From Anaerolineae bacterium (GTDB lineage Bacteria > Chloroflexota > Anaerolineae > Aggregatilineales > Aggregatilineaceae), in the NCBI GenBank assembly GCA_016926875.1, contig JAFGNU010000037.1, positions 1-36,865 on the forward strand: a stretch of 36,865 bases of DNA, in the 5' to 3' direction. The notes under the pieces were generated by a model that was not told the DNA's origin, did no database searches, and worked only from the letters and a program-made list of their open reading frames with translations. A program made the translations under genes and the position numbers. This document shows, one piece after another, positions 23,832 through 32,193 of this stretch (the first letter of the stretch is position 1; every line of letters begins with the position of its first letter).

Positions 23832-24440
23832 CTACGCCGGGTTGATCAGCTTCAGCAAATGCTGCAAGCGTAGCAGGTCGTGGCTCAACAGGCCCGCCAG
23901 CCGCCGCCCGGCCTGCACCAGGAACGTGTAGCGCTCGGATGCCGGGCGCGCATCCGCCGCATGGAGCAGTGACGCCGCGAGCAGTTCCTCTGTTGGGACA
24001 TCGCTGGCGTTCAGCACCAGCCGCAAAAAGTCCAGCCCTCGCGTGAAGTGCAAGATCGTGTCGGCATCGCACAACTGCACTGGGTCCAGGCTCAACGGGG
24101 GACGCGGCGGCAGCGTTTGGTAGACCGTGTCGTACTGGATAAAGCCGACATTCACCACGCTGATCTCGACCGGGACCATGCGGTTTTCGCGCTGGTCGCG
24201 GGCTGCCGCAGTCGGCATATTATTCGCCAGAATCAACTGCCGCACCAGCGGATCGTCATCAATGCTGATCTCGTGGATCAGCCCGATCACGTCGATGTCG
24301 CCGTACTGCCCGTGCCGCGTGCGCACAAACGCGCCAAACGACGGCTGGTTGATGTCCTGGCTGCGCGTGCCGCACACAAAGCCCACCGTGCTGGCCCGCA
24401 GGACGCTGCCGATTACCGGCTGTTGTGTTTGTTCGGTCAT
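23832..24440 (-). CDS. HAS-barrel domain protein without ATPase, NurA partner
   Basis: The 202-residue protein begins VIGSVLRASTVGFVCGTRSQ and PSFGAFVRTR, the pattern of the HAS barrel that forms the N-terminus of HerA-type DNA translocases. A helical region (residues ~130-200) follows. No Walker A or B motif is present, so this is not a HerA ATPase by itself. It lies directly downstream of the nurA-like gene. In archaea and some bacteria HerA and NurA form a DNA end-processing machine. This protein may dock NurA onto a separate ATPase. GGGAAGAAG precedes the ATG. Confidence 0.65.
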   Translation of the reverse strand: MTEQTQQPVIGSVLRASTVGFVCGTRSQDINQPSFGAFVRTRHGQYGDIDVIGLIHEISIDDDPLVRQLILANNMPTAAARDQRENRMVPVEISVVNVGFIQYDTVYQTLPPRPPLSLDPVQLCDADTILHFTRGLDFLRLVLNASDVPTEELLAASLLHAADARPASERYTFLVQAGRRLAGLLSHDLLRLQHLLKLINPA

Positions 24441-24509
24441 GATGCTTCTTCCCGATCACTGTTCGATTTATGTGTCGCGCTCACCAGCGGGTTGGGTTGC
24501 GTACCCCTG

Positions 24510-25817
24510 TTACCGGCGGCGCTTCTGACCGTAGCGCGTGCGCCCGTGCCGCACAGTTTTACTTTCCAGTTTTTCGGACTGTTCCACTTGCTGCTGATTG
24601 CGCCGCAGTTCGACTTCGATCATTTCTTCAAGCTGAGTGCGCTCGTGCGACCGGATCACGGCCAACTCGTCGGCGCGCGTCAGGGCATACGGGTAGTGCC
24701 ACATCACCTGGCATTGATCATAAACCAGCGCGTGCACCCAGTCCACTGTTTCCGGACTGCGCGCCACCCACATCGGCATTTCGATCCGCGCCAGGTGATA
24801 ATCAGCGCCGCTGCCTACGTTCAGGTAAAAGAAAGCGATCTCGTAGTTTTCGCCCCGGTCATGATAATGCTTATTCTGGGGCGACTGCTGCACCAGCAGC
24901 GCCGACCGCTCGCCGGGATGCAGCAGCTTGAACAAAAGCGGCTGGTCGGTCAAGCCTTCCAGGTCGCCGTTAGTGGCTAAGGTCGCGTGTCGAACCTCGA
25001 CGTCATCCAGGCTCATCAGGTGAATCAGGCTGACCACAAAGCTGCTGGTCGGGCGGTCCACATACCCGATCAGGCTGGCGGCGTGCCCGCGCTCGCGCTG
25101 CATGGCGGCGTGCGTGTCGTGCAGCCAGACCAGCGCGCCAAGATACGTATCCTGCAAATCGCGCCCGTCGGGAACTTCTTTGCCCACCCAGAACAGCAGC
25201 GGACCATCGCTGATCGCCAACAGCGACCGGTCCAGGTCGCGGCGGTTCCACGTTTCGCGGGCCAGCACTTCCAATTCCAACACATTCCGCCGGGCGTTTA
25301 CGGCAGCATTGGTAATCACCTGGCCGTGATTATCACGCACTACCTGATCGGTATACTGTAAGGCAGGGTCGGTGATCTGTTCGGGCAGCGTGTCCTCGCC
25401 ATGATGGTACACAAATACGCCAACGTTGGTCAGGTAGTACAGCGCAGCCGTGTGCAGGTTAGGGTAGACCTGCGATCCGTCTGCCGCGATGATGGTTGCC
25501 AGGTCCGGGGCGGGCGGCAGCGGGTACGCGCGGTTGACCGGTTCGTTGATCAGGCCGTTGATGGGCGCTGCACCGCGAAAACCCGCGTCCCGGTCTCGCG
25601 CCAGTTGGATACGGTCGCGGATCGCTTGAAGGTCGTTCAACCCTTGCAAGCGATCCCAGGCTTCGAGCGTGCGTTCGCTCATGCTGGTATTCTGCGCGGC
25701 CAACGTCCGGCCCATCCGTTCCACCTGTGGCACGACTTTCTCAAATTCCAGTGTCACAGCGGTAGCTCCAATACGCTGCTCAGCGTCTACAATTGTGCCG
25801 GTTTCTTCGATAGACAT
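24510..25817 (-). CDS. nurA: NurA-domain nuclease
   Basis: The 435-residue protein has the NurA landmarks: IIAADGSQVYPN (D113), an acidic ELEVLARETW helix, and AISDGPLLFW (D204), followed by GYVDRPTSSFVVSLI. These acidic residues bind manganese in known NurA enzymes, which resect DNA ends with HerA. The C-terminal ~30 residues are highly basic (KTVRHGRTRYGQKRRR). TATAAT lies four bases before the ATG and no ribosome site is seen, so the mRNA is probably leaderless. The next gene, a HAS-barrel protein, lies 69 bases downstream. No HerA gene is in the window. Confidence 0.8.
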   Translation of the reverse strand: MSIEETGTIVDAEQRIGATAVTLEFEKVVPQVERMGRTLAAQNTSMSERTLEAWDRLQGLNDLQAIRDRIQLARDRDAGFRGAAPINGLINEPVNRAYPLPPAPDLATIIAADGSQVYPNLHTAALYYLTNVGVFVYHHGEDTLPEQITDPALQYTDQVVRDNHGQVITNAAVNARRNVLELEVLARETWNRRDLDRSLLAISDGPLLFWVGKEVPDGRDLQDTYLGALVWLHDTHAAMQRERGHAASLIGYVDRPTSSFVVSLIHLMSLDDVEVRHATLATNGDLEGLTDQPLLFKLLHPGERSALLVQQSPQNKHYHDRGENYEIAFFYLNVGSGADYHLARIEMPMWVARSPETVDWVHALVYDQCQVMWHYPYALTRADELAVIRSHERTQLEEMIEVELRRNQQQVEQSEKLESKTVRHGRTRYGQKRRR

Positions 25818-25821
25818 GATA

Positions 25822-25827
25822 ATTATA
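25822..25827 (-). promoter_or_regulatory. -10 element of a leaderless nurA promoter
   Basis: A perfect TATAAT on the minus strand ends four bases before the ATG at 25817, the same spacing as in the permease promoter at 15281. No good -35 hexamer is found at 16-18 bases. Confidence 0.5.
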
Positions 25828-25911
25828 CCGGCAATCCTGAGTCAGTGTAGCACTAATGTTCGATAGAGTCAAGTTATTGCCAGGCTAACAACCAGTTAGA
25901 GCAAGCAGTGT

Positions 25912-25941
25912 TTCACATTCCGATAGGGCTTGGTGTATACT
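25912..25941 (+). promoter_or_regulatory. Promoter of the zinc-protein/FHA/M50 operon
   Basis: TTCACA (25912-25917) and TATACT (25936-25941) are 18 bases apart, each with one mismatch to the sigma70 consensus. Predicted transcription start is near 25948, about 40 bases before the first ATG. Confidence 0.6.
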
Positions 25942-25988
25942 CACAGGCGATACTGGTCCAACCGCAGCCCGAAGGGGGAACAGCTATT

Positions 25989-26201
25989 ATGAAATGTGTG
26001 CATTGTGGAAAAGAGGCGGTGGCGATCTGCCGCTGGTGTGGGCGCGCTGTATGCGATGACCACATCAAAACCATGACCTATATCATCTCCGTGTATGTTG
26101 GCGGCAAAAAAGTTCCTAAATCGCTGGTAGTGGCTGATGCTGTCTGGTGCGGAGTGTGCAAACCGCAGCCTGAACCGATTGAAATGCCGTACCTGGATTG
26201 A
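25989..26201 (+). CDS. Small zinc-binding protein (B-box-like)
   Basis: The 70-residue protein has paired zinc ligands: CVHCGKEAVAICRWCGRAVC then DDH, and a C-terminal WCGVC. The layout resembles a B-box-type zinc finger. A function in protein-protein contact is more likely than DNA binding, but that is inference. I chose ATG 25989 because the conserved cysteines begin directly after it and AAGGGGGAA lies upstream. It is the first gene of a likely operon with the FHA and M50 genes, so it may belong to their pathway. Confidence 0.7.
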   Translation: MKCVHCGKEAVAICRWCGRAVCDDHIKTMTYIISVYVGGKKVPKSLVVADAVWCGVCKPQPEPIEMPYLD

Positions 26202-26233
26202 TAACCTGGACCGTGCTGGTGGATATTTGACCG

Positions 26234-26929
26234 ATGAACGAACAAGCTGAAAGCCTAGCGAAAATTACCTGGCAAGACCCGGAAACCGGCGACCTCCGCG
26301 AGTTTGTGCTCGCCGAAGGGGCGACCGCTACCATTGGACGCAGTCCCAACAACCACATCGCTATCCCCGAACGGCACGTCTCGCGCCAGCACTCGGTGAT
26401 CAGCTTCCGCGATGGAGTCTTTATGATCTCCGACCTGGGCAGCGCTAACGGCACGTTTGTCAACGACAAGCAGCTTACCGACCCGTTCCCGCTGGCGCAT
26501 GGTGATGTGATCCGGCTGTACGTGCCTGTCCTGCACTTTTCTGCGATCGTAACCGAAGAGGAACACGAACAGGCCCGTGTCACGGGTACACTGATCGTCC
26601 CGGCGGGCGGCAGCGGCCAGCCAACGCTGCACATCACGTCCGGGCCACAGGAAGGTGCCGAGATTCCGATCCTCACGCCCTCGTTGACGATTGGCCGCGC
26701 TACGCGCAACGCGACCTGGGATATATCGCTGCAAGACCGCGCCATCTCGCGTCCGCACGCCGAGATCGCACAGCAGGAAGACGGCGCCTGGATGATCACT
26801 GACCTGGGCAGCGCCAACGGTACGATTGTGAACGGCGCTCCGATTAGCGCCGATGAGCCATACCCGCTGCATGATGGCACGGTCATCACCCTGGGCGAAA
26901 CGACGATCTTGTTCCGTTTGGGTGACTGA
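26234..26929 (+). CDS. Protein with two FHA domains
   Basis: The 231-residue cytoplasmic protein has two phosphothreonine-binding FHA domains. The first (residues ~10-110) shows TIGRSPNNHIAI, HVSRQHSVI and DLGSANGTFVN. The second (~130-228) shows TIGRATRNATWDI, AISRPHAEI and DLGSANGTIVNG. The Arg, Ser-Arg-x-His and Asn residues that bind phosphothreonine are in place in both. There is no kinase domain, so it is an adaptor. The next gene begins two bases after its stop and encodes a membrane protease with Thr-x-x-Leu repeats that could be its phosphorylated partner. Confidence 0.93.
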   Translation: MNEQAESLAKITWQDPETGDLREFVLAEGATATIGRSPNNHIAIPERHVSRQHSVISFRDGVFMISDLGSANGTFVNDKQLTDPFPLAHGDVIRLYVPVLHFSAIVTEEEHEQARVTGTLIVPAGGSGQPTLHITSGPQEGAEIPILTPSLTIGRATRNATWDISLQDRAISRPHAEIAQQEDGAWMITDLGSANGTIVNGAPISADEPYPLHDGTVITLGETTILFRLGD

Positions 26930-26931
26930 CG

Positions 26932-28635
26932 ATGGGCAACGTTTACCGCAACATCGGGGCAGCGGTCAAGGATACCGGCGGGCTGTGGGATCGCCTGGAC
27001 GACCAGGTCAGCGACCAGCCGCCCGGCTCTCCGGCCCAGGCAGGGTTTGGCATCTGGGACCTGGTCGTGGCCGAGTCGGCGACCGGTGTCTGGGACGAAC
27101 TCGACAACGAGACGGTGTTTCTACGCCAGGAACGTCTGGCCCCAGACCGGTTCGACCTGTGGACCGCGGCCAGCGATGAAACGTTGATCCTGCCCAAAGA
27201 AGGCTTGCTCGCCATCTGGGAGGCCGCGCTGGCACGGACCGACGCAACCGGCGGTATGGACGCCAACGGTACGATCATGCTGATGCGCGAAGACCTGGAA
27301 AGTCTGTGGACGCGCTCCGCCGACGAAACGCTGATGCTTCACCGCCCTGTCGAAAGTATCTTTGCGCAGCAGGTGCGCGCCCGCGATCTGACCACTTTCT
27401 ATCCCCGCCGCATCCAGGGCTACGCGCTCAAAAAGCTGACTGACGCACGCGGCGAAATGTACTGGATCCTTAAAAACCTGCGCACCGATGCCTACCTGCG
27501 CCTGACCGCCGAGCAAGTTTTCCTGTGGGAACAGATGGACGGCAAAACCAGCGTGCAGGATATCGCCGTCGCCTATATGCTGGAATATGGCAAGCTGGCG
27601 ATCAACGGGCTGATCATGCTGCTCGACCAGCTCCAGCAAAAAGGCTTCATCGAGCCGCTGGTCGATATTTACGGTGCGGTTGATCAAAGCGTGGCCCAGC
27701 GGCGGGCGAATGCGCCCTGGCGGCGGCTGGTGCGCGGCTTCCTCAACTCTGAATGGTCCATTGGCGGGATCGACGGCCTGATCACGCGCTCGTACCGGCT
27801 GGCGGGCCGCTGGTTGTTCCTGAGGCTGATCCAGTGGATCATGCTGGCAGTGATCGCGTCCGGGGGCGCGGTCTTCCTGGGCCTGATCCTGGGACTGGTT
27901 GACCGCGATCTGTCCGTGATCGCAGGGGCGGGCGTGGGCACGGTGATCGGGTTGATCTCGCTGTACGTGCTGCAATTTATCACGCTGCTGATCCACGAGT
28001 GGTCACATGCCATCGCCACCAAGCACTACGGGCGCGAAGTCCGGCGCGGTGGTTTTTTGCTGTACATGGGGATGCCTGCCGCGTTTGTAGATACCACCGA
28101 TATCTGGATGGAACCACGCCGTCCGCGTATCGTGGTAAGCTGGGCCGGGCCGCATTCCGGCTTTTTCCTGGGCGGCCTGGCGAGCCTGCTGATCCTGGTC
28201 TTCCCCGGCGCGGCTGTGCAGGGCGTGCTGTATCAATTCGCCTTTTTAACCTACCTCACCAGCTTTATGAACCTGAACCCGCTGCTCAAGCTGGACGGCT
28301 ACTACATCCTGATGGACTGGCTGGAAATCCCCCGCCTGCGCGAAAAAAGCCTGGCGTTTGTGAGTGGATCGCTGTGGCACAAGCTGCGCGCCCGCGAACC
28401 GTTCAGCCACGACGAGCGCATTTTTGCCGTGTTTGGTGCGCTGTCGGCAGTGTGGACGGTGATCGCGCTGGCGCTGGTGATCGGTATGCTGGGCGGCTAT
28501 ATGGTCGATTTCGCCCAGACCCTCGCTGGGCAGATCGTGATCGCGCTGCTGGTCGGCTGGTGGCTGTTTACGCGGATTCGCCGCCGGGTCCGCCGGATGC
28601 GCACACGCCGCCGCAGGCAGGCCGCCGCCGCGTAA
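26932..28635 (+). CDS. Membrane metalloprotease: PqqD-like domain plus M50 domain
   Basis: The 567-residue protein has three parts. Residues 1-150 are acidic and repetitive, with four copies of an (N/D)(E/G)T-x-x-L motif at T61, T84, T114 and T133, each near a LW or IW pair. Residues ~155-235 form a PqqD-like winged helix (LRLTAEQVFLWEQMDGKTSV). The rest has about six membrane helices with the M50 zinc motif HEWSH (H355, E356, H359) and the third ligand in NPLLKLDGYY (D455). It is related to the YydH and site-2-protease-like families that cut or export peptides at the membrane. The tail is very basic. Stem CCGGGC/GCCCGG plus T run follows the gene. Confidence 0.88.
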   Translation: MGNVYRNIGAAVKDTGGLWDRLDDQVSDQPPGSPAQAGFGIWDLVVAESATGVWDELDNETVFLRQERLAPDRFDLWTAASDETLILPKEGLLAIWEAALARTDATGGMDANGTIMLMREDLESLWTRSADETLMLHRPVESIFAQQVRARDLTTFYPRRIQGYALKKLTDARGEMYWILKNLRTDAYLRLTAEQVFLWEQMDGKTSVQDIAVAYMLEYGKLAINGLIMLLDQLQQKGFIEPLVDIYGAVDQSVAQRRANAPWRRLVRGFLNSEWSIGGIDGLITRSYRLAGRWLFLRLIQWIMLAVIASGGAVFLGLILGLVDRDLSVIAGAGVGTVIGLISLYVLQFITLLIHEWSHAIATKHYGREVRRGGFLLYMGMPAAFVDTTDIWMEPRRPRIVVSWAGPHSGFFLGGLASLLILVFPGAAVQGVLYQFAFLTYLTSFMNLNPLLKLDGYYILMDWLEIPRLREKSLAFVSGSLWHKLRAREPFSHDERIFAVFGALSAVWTVIALALVIGMLGGYMVDFAQTLAGQIVIALLVGWWLFTRIRRRVRRMRTRRRRQAAAA

Positions 28636-28664
28636 GCGCCAGACCGCCACCCAACATACAACCG

Positions 28665-28688
28665 CCGGGCCGCGTGCCCGGTTTTTTT
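28665..28688 (+). terminator. Terminator after the FHA/M50 operon
   Basis: CCGGGC (28665-28670), loop CGCGT, GCCCGG (28676-28681), then seven T. This is a textbook intrinsic terminator. Confidence 0.9.
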
Positions 28689-28836
28689 GTGCACTTTTGC
28701 AGACAACACACCATAGGCCCCGCCGCCAGAATGCGGTAGGATTGGTACGATTAGACAAACCCCTGTTGCGCCAGACGGCGTTACAATCAAGTTTGTCGAT
28801 TGCAAAATTTATCACAAACGCAATGGACAGGATAGT

Positions 28837-29904
28837 ATGAACCTTGACGATCTGACTCACATGCGCGCGGTAGACCGCGAAAATATGATTTCGCATATCG
28901 ACGCCCTGCCCGACCAGCTCCAGAATGCCTGGGCGCTGGCGCAGGATTTGCCGCTGCCCGACTCGTATCGCAAACCCCGGCAAATTGTGCTGTGTGGCAT
29001 GGGCGGCTCGGCCATCGGCGGCGACCTGACGGCGGCGCTGATCGGCTCAAGCGCCTGGATACCGTTCCATGTCGTGCGCGGCTACGACCTGCCCGCCCAC
29101 GTAACCGGCCCTGAAACGCTTGTGATTGCCAGCAGTTTTTCCGGCAACACAGAAGAAACCCTATCCGCAGCGGACCAAGCGCTGATACGCGGCGCCAGCC
29201 TGCTGGCGATCACCACCGGCGGCCAACTGGCCGCTCATGCCACTGCCCACAATTACTCGCTGTGGCAGTTTGATTACACCAGCCAGCCCCGCGCGGCCCT
29301 GGGATGGAGCCTCGGACTGCTGATCGGGCTGGTATACCGGTTGAAACTGGCGACCACGCTGGCAGATGACCTGAACGATGCGCTCGACGTGCTGCGCAAG
29401 TACAAGGAGCAGTATAAGACCGATTGTCCGGCGTGTACCAATCCCGCCAAGCGCGGCGCAGGCCAGTTGATCGGGCGCATTCCGGTAATCTACGGCGGCG
29501 GCATCTTTGAACCCGTCGCGCGGCGCTGGAAGTGCCAGCTAAATGAGAATGCAAAAATCTGGGCGCAGTATGAAGGTATGCCGGAAGCCAACCATAACGC
29601 GGTTGTTGGCATCAGCTTTCCCGATGAACTGATATACAACATGGCGGCGCTGTTCATCACGTCACCGGAGCTGGACCATCCCCGCGTCCGGCGGCGGCAT
29701 GATCTGACGTTTCGGCTGTATATGGAGCACGCGATCATGACCGATCGCTTCCAGCCGCGCGGCACCAGCGCGCTGGCGCAGATGCTCCATGCCATCCAGT
29801 ACGGGGATTATGTCAGCTACTACGCGGCGATAGCCTATGACGCCGATCCGACTGAGATCGCGCCTATCGTCCAGCTTAAGCAGCAGCTTGCCCAGCGCAG
29901 CTAA
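28837..29904 (+). CDS. Bifunctional phosphoglucose/phosphomannose isomerase
   Basis: The 355-residue enzyme interconverts fructose-6-phosphate with glucose-6-phosphate and mannose-6-phosphate. Two SIS domains carry GMGGSAIGGDLTAAL, ASSFSGNTEETLSA and, near the C-terminus, EGMPEANHNAVVG with the active-site Glu and His. This is the archaeal/bacterial bifunctional PGI/PMI type, about half the length of classical Pgi. CAGGA lies just before the ATG. A terminator-like hairpin follows, so it is probably transcribed alone. Its product glucose-6-phosphate feeds zwf. Confidence 0.92.
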   Translation: MNLDDLTHMRAVDRENMISHIDALPDQLQNAWALAQDLPLPDSYRKPRQIVLCGMGGSAIGGDLTAALIGSSAWIPFHVVRGYDLPAHVTGPETLVIASSFSGNTEETLSAADQALIRGASLLAITTGGQLAAHATAHNYSLWQFDYTSQPRAALGWSLGLLIGLVYRLKLATTLADDLNDALDVLRKYKEQYKTDCPACTNPAKRGAGQLIGRIPVIYGGGIFEPVARRWKCQLNENAKIWAQYEGMPEANHNAVVGISFPDELIYNMAALFITSPELDHPRVRRRHDLTFRLYMEHAIMTDRFQPRGTSALAQMLHAIQYGDYVSYYAAIAYDADPTEIAPIVQLKQQLAQRS

Positions 29905-29926
29905 GCCGGTTAAATCAGTGTGTGAC

Positions 29927-29964
29927 CTTCTGGCGGGCTTGATGCTCGCCAGAAGTGATTTTAT
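29927..29964 (+). terminator. Terminator after the isomerase gene
   Basis: CTTCTGGCG (29927-29935) pairs perfectly with CGCCAGAAG (29947-29955), with an 11-base loop, followed by TGATTTTA. The T run is interrupted. Confidence 0.65.
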
Positions 29965-30005
29965 CGAACATTGCTGTGTGATTCTGCTATGGAGGTTTCT
30001 TTCGT

Positions 30006-31103
30006 ATGTCACCGAAAAAGTCTGAACACGTCCGCCTGTTCATTCCTGGCCCCGTCGAAGTCCGTGACGAGATTTTGGACGCCCAGGCCGAATGGATGAT
30101 CGGACACCGGTCGAAAGCCTTTGCCGAGCTGTACGCCCGTATGCAGGGCAAGCTCAAGCAAACATTTTTCACCGAAAACCCAGTGTACGTCTACACGTCG
30201 TCTGGCAGTGGTATCTGGGAATCGGCGTCTCGCTGTGCTGTGCGAGATGATGCCAAAATCCTGCACCTGACCTGCGGCGCATTCAGCGAACGCTGGGCCG
30301 AAACCAGCCGGTTGAACGGTAAGAACATTGATATTGCAGCGGTTGAATGGGGTCAGGCCGTCAAGCCGGAACAGCTTGCCGATGCGCTCAAGAGCGCGCA
30401 GTACGACGCCGTTGCCTGCGTGATGAACGAAACCAGCACCGGTGTGCGTAATCCGGTCGAAGCTTACGCCGAGATTCTCAAGGATTACCCGGATACCCTG
30501 TTCCTGGTAGACGTGGTGAGTATTTACGCCGGGGCAAAGGTCGATACGGACGCCTGGGGTATTGATGTCTGCCTGACCAGCACGCAGAAAGCGTTCGCGC
30601 TGCCGCCGGGGATGGCCTTTGGCGCGGTGTCGCCTGCCGTATTGGAACGCGCCAAGCAGGTCAAGAATCGCGGTTACTACTTTGACGTGCTGGTGCTCGA
30701 TAAGTACTACCAGCGCAACAACACGCCGTCCACGCCGCCGATCTCGCTGATGTACGCGGCGGACGTGCAGCTTGATACAATGCTGGCCGAAGGGTTGGAA
30801 GCCCGCTTTGAACGGCACCAGCGCATGGCCGCTATGACACATGCGTGGGTGGAACAGGCCGGGTTTGAGATGTTCTCAGAAGAGGGCTACCATTCCCCGA
30901 CCGTGTCCGCCGTTGACAACACGCGCGAAATTGATGTCGCCGCGCTGAACGCCTTCCTGGCCGAGCGCGGCATGACGATCTCGAATGGCTATGGCAAACT
31001 GAAGGGGAAATCCTTCCGGATCGCGCACATGGGTGATATCCAACCCGCAGACCTCGAAACATTGTTCGCTGCCATCGACGAGTTTTTGGCAAAGGAGGCC
31101 TGA
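30006..31103 (+). CDS. Class V aminotransferase, probable phosphoserine aminotransferase
   Basis: The 365-residue PLP enzyme begins RLFIPGPVEVRDEI, the pattern of the serine-glyoxylate/alanine-glyoxylate family, then MIGHRSKAFAELY, and the PLP lysine in TSTQKAFALPPGMAFG. It sits two bases before serA with GGAGG in between, so its likely job is to convert phosphohydroxypyruvate to phosphoserine with glutamate. A canonical SerC is not seen. Serine-glyoxylate or alanine-glyoxylate transamination is the alternative. GGAGG lies ten bases before the ATG. Confidence 0.85.
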   Translation: MSPKKSEHVRLFIPGPVEVRDEILDAQAEWMIGHRSKAFAELYARMQGKLKQTFFTENPVYVYTSSGSGIWESASRCAVRDDAKILHLTCGAFSERWAETSRLNGKNIDIAAVEWGQAVKPEQLADALKSAQYDAVACVMNETSTGVRNPVEAYAEILKDYPDTLFLVDVVSIYAGAKVDTDAWGIDVCLTSTQKAFALPPGMAFGAVSPAVLERAKQVKNRGYYFDVLVLDKYYQRNNTPSTPPISLMYAADVQLDTMLAEGLEARFERHQRMAAMTHAWVEQAGFEMFSEEGYHSPTVSAVDNTREIDVAALNAFLAERGMTISNGYGKLKGKSFRIAHMGDIQPADLETLFAAIDEFLAKEA

Positions 31104-31105
31104 CC

Positions 31106-32077
31106 ATGCCGTACACTGTCCTTGTCCCCGATAATCTGAACCAGGCCGGGCTTGACCTGCTCAACGCAGCCGATGACCTGACGGTCAACGCGCCGGGCCT
31201 GATGTCACGCGCTGAAACTCTGGCCGCGATCCCGCAAGCAGACGCGCTGATCGTGCGCAGTTCGACCAAGGCTGACGCCGAATTGCTCGCCAAGGCCGAA
31301 AATCTAAAAGTCATCGTGCGCGCAGGTGTAGGTGTGGACAATATCGACCTGGAAGAATGCACCCGGCGCGGTATCGTCGTCATGAACGCGCCCGACGGCA
31401 ACACGATCTCCACTGCCGAGCATGCTTTTGGGCTGATGCTGGCGCTGGCTCGGCATATTCCACAGGCAGATAGGTCTTTACGCGAAGGGCGCTGGGATCG
31501 CAAGAAATATACCGGCACCGAGCTGCATGGTAAGGTGCTGGGCATCATCGGTTTTGGCCGCGTTGGGCGTGCGCTGGCGCAGCGTGCGCAGGCGTTTGGC
31601 ATGACCGAGATCGCCTATGACCCGTTCGTGCCGGAAGATATCGCCCACCACCTGGGGTTGTCGCTGGTTCCAACGGTGGATGCGCTGCTGGCGCAGGCAG
31701 ACTTTATCACGCTGCACGCGCTGGTCACCGACGAAACGCGCGAGATGATCAACGCCGAAAACATCGCCAAGATGAAAGACGGCGTGCGCATCGTCAACGC
31801 CGCGCGCGGCAAACTGATCAATCAGGCCGATCTGGCCGAAGCGCTCAAGAGCGGCAAGGTGGGAGGTGCCGCGCTTGACGTGTACGATACCGAGCCGCCG
31901 TCAGATGATAACCCGCTGTTGGGACTGCCCAACGTGATCTGCACGCCCCACCTGGGCGCCAGCACCTACGAAGCACAGGCAGCGGTCGGTGTCCAGGCTG
32001 CTCAGCAGGTACTCGACGCATTATTCAAGAACCGGTACGGCAACGTCAAAAACAAAGCCGTGCTCGAAACGCTCTAG
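31106..32077 (+). CDS. serA: D-3-phosphoglycerate dehydrogenase (short form)
   Basis: The 323-residue enzyme oxidises 3-phosphoglycerate to phosphohydroxypyruvate, the first step of serine synthesis. Seen are IVRSSTKADAELL, VGVDNIDLEEC, NAPDGNTISTAEHAFGLMLAL, the NAD loop GKVLGIIGFGRVGRALAQRA, and the catalytic His in TPHLGAST. There is no C-terminal ACT or intervening domain, so serine feedback through that domain is absent. It is co-transcribed with the aminotransferase upstream. Another 2-hydroxyacid dehydrogenase role is possible, but the partner gene supports SerA. Confidence 0.9.
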   Translation: MPYTVLVPDNLNQAGLDLLNAADDLTVNAPGLMSRAETLAAIPQADALIVRSSTKADAELLAKAENLKVIVRAGVGVDNIDLEECTRRGIVVMNAPDGNTISTAEHAFGLMLALARHIPQADRSLREGRWDRKKYTGTELHGKVLGIIGFGRVGRALAQRAQAFGMTEIAYDPFVPEDIAHHLGLSLVPTVDALLAQADFITLHALVTDETREMINAENIAKMKDGVRIVNAARGKLINQADLAEALKSGKVGGAALDVYDTEPPSDDNPLLGLPNVICTPHLGASTYEAQAAVGVQAAQQVLDALFKNRYGNVKNKAVLETL

Positions 32078-32112
32078 CCAATTCGTGTTTTGATCGTCCT
32101 TGAACGTGGATG

Positions 32113-32146
32113 CCGCGTCGGAGAAGTTCTCCGGCGCGGTGTTTTT
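32113..32146 (+). terminator. Terminator after serA
   Basis: CCGCG-T-CGGAGA pairs with TCTCCG-G-CGCGG across a short loop, followed by TGTTTTT. Strong stem and T run, about 40 bases after the serA stop. Confidence 0.85.
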
Positions 32147-32193
32147 CGTTTGGCGGCTGGTGGGGTAAGATCAGCATACTAAGTGAACAGCCG

